DNA of 64,000 bases from Heliocidaris tuberculata (lineage: Eukaryota; Echinodermata; Echinoidea; Camarodonta; Echinometridae). The DNA lies in assembly GCA_025618425.1 (NCBI GenBank), contig CM046850.1:9722749-9786748 (forward strand), read 5' to 3'. The position numbers were made by a program, and so were the translations under genes. Below the pieces are notes generated by a model. That model was not told where the DNA came from and made no database searches. It saw only the letters and a list, made by a program, of their open reading frames with translations. This document shows, piece by piece, positions 63,429 through 64,000 of this stretch. Positions within the stretch are counted from its first letter, which is position 1. Each line of letters begins with the position of its first letter.

Positions 63429-63612
63429 TACAGTGGAAACCCACTATAACGAGGACCTTGGGACCATGATAATTACCTTGTTATATCAGGAATCTCTTTA
63501 CATCAGGGTGAAAAAACAAAAGAATACAAAGACCTTGGACCAGCAAAAATACCTTGTTATAACAGGAATCTCCTGAAATCGGAGCTCTTTATAGCGAGTT
63601 TCCACTGTAATT
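63429..63612. mobile_element. Pogo/Tigger-like MITE
   Basis: tacagtggaaacccactata at the left is mirrored by tatagcgagtttccactgta at the right, with TA on each side as for Tc1/mariner/pogo elements. Internal accttgttata motifs recur (near 63476 and 63551). About 180 bp, non-coding. Confidence 0.9.
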
Positions 63613-64000
63613 ACATACATGTAAATTTTTGTCAGGCCATCAGTTTACCCTGTCAGTGCAACAGATTATTTTATTTTTATTTAGAATTGGAGGTGAGTTA
63701 ATGTTTTCATCAGTTGCATTCTTTGCTGCATTGCATGTCCATTATTCTCACTTACCATGTGTGTTGTACCGGAGGGTGGCAGGTCTGCATGTATCAGATT
63801 TCCAAATGAACTCCATTCTTACTTATAAGGCCTTCTTTATCCCATTATATTTTTTTATTACTACCTACTTTTTTGTTTCTTTAGATTTCCAGCAAAAAAT
63901 GAAAGATAATTCAATATTCAATTCAGTTTGATTGAATGTTGAAATTGCTACGTTAATTATATATTATCCAGGGGCTCCTTGGACCCTGGACATTTAGTTT
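63613..64000. other. Right flank, nothing recognised
   Basis: AT-rich sequence. A 100-codon hydrophobic ORF (63629-63931, without a credible context) matches no family I know. Confidence 0.4.

Overview
The window is a piece of an animal nuclear genome. It is AT-rich, its genes are split by many introns with GT/AG borders, and it holds LINE, SINE and MITE debris, homopolymer runs, (AT)n and frequent acatgta/tacatgt motifs. The two large gene families (HLTF, centrobin) and the repeat style fit a marine invertebrate deuterostome, most likely an echinoderm such as a sea urchin. That placement is inference; the species cannot be read from the sequence.

Three protein-coding genes are supported. 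(1) HLTF, plus strand, 10056-32451: twenty coding exons join in frame into about 1,114 residues with HIRAN, SNF2 helicase and RING parts, a DNA-damage-tolerance translocase and ubiquitin ligase. (2) A centrobin (CNTROB) orthologue, minus strand: nineteen firm coding exons between 58229 and 38541 (about 1,206 residues), plus a likely extra first coding exon at 60955-60870 (about 1,235 residues). HLTF and CNTROB are convergent, with about 6 kb between their stop codons. (3) A single-exon BTB/KCTD gene close to KCTD6/KCTD21, plus strand, 61443-62147. It lies head-to-head with CNTROB across a short, probably bidirectional promoter.

The first 10 kb hold no host gene that I can support. They contain a dead 5'-truncated LINE (about 1540-3156), a tRNA-derived SINE, a degenerate minisatellite of GTGCCCCTTTT type, a 1.56 kb foldback element (5364-6920), a terminal-inverted-repeat element whose empty site survives in a second copy of its host sequence, and further MITEs. 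Most long introns and both intergenic spaces are filled with similar foldback elements (hAT-like, piggyBac-like TTAA, pogo/mariner-like).

Three observations stand out. First, partial copies of exon ends, often including the splice donor, lie next to or near the real exon at HLTF exons 11, 17, 18 and 20 and at CNTROB exons 6, 7 and 18. Second, a palindromic element in HLTF intron 4 carries two facing hammerhead-ribozyme-like cores. Third, a TTAA-flanked MITE in the CNTROB 5' intron sits in one of two diverged tandem copies, and the other copy preserves the empty site. HLTF (replication-fork remodelling), centrobin (centriole assembly) and a KCTD adaptor (Cullin-3 ubiquitination) are neighbours without an obvious shared pathway.
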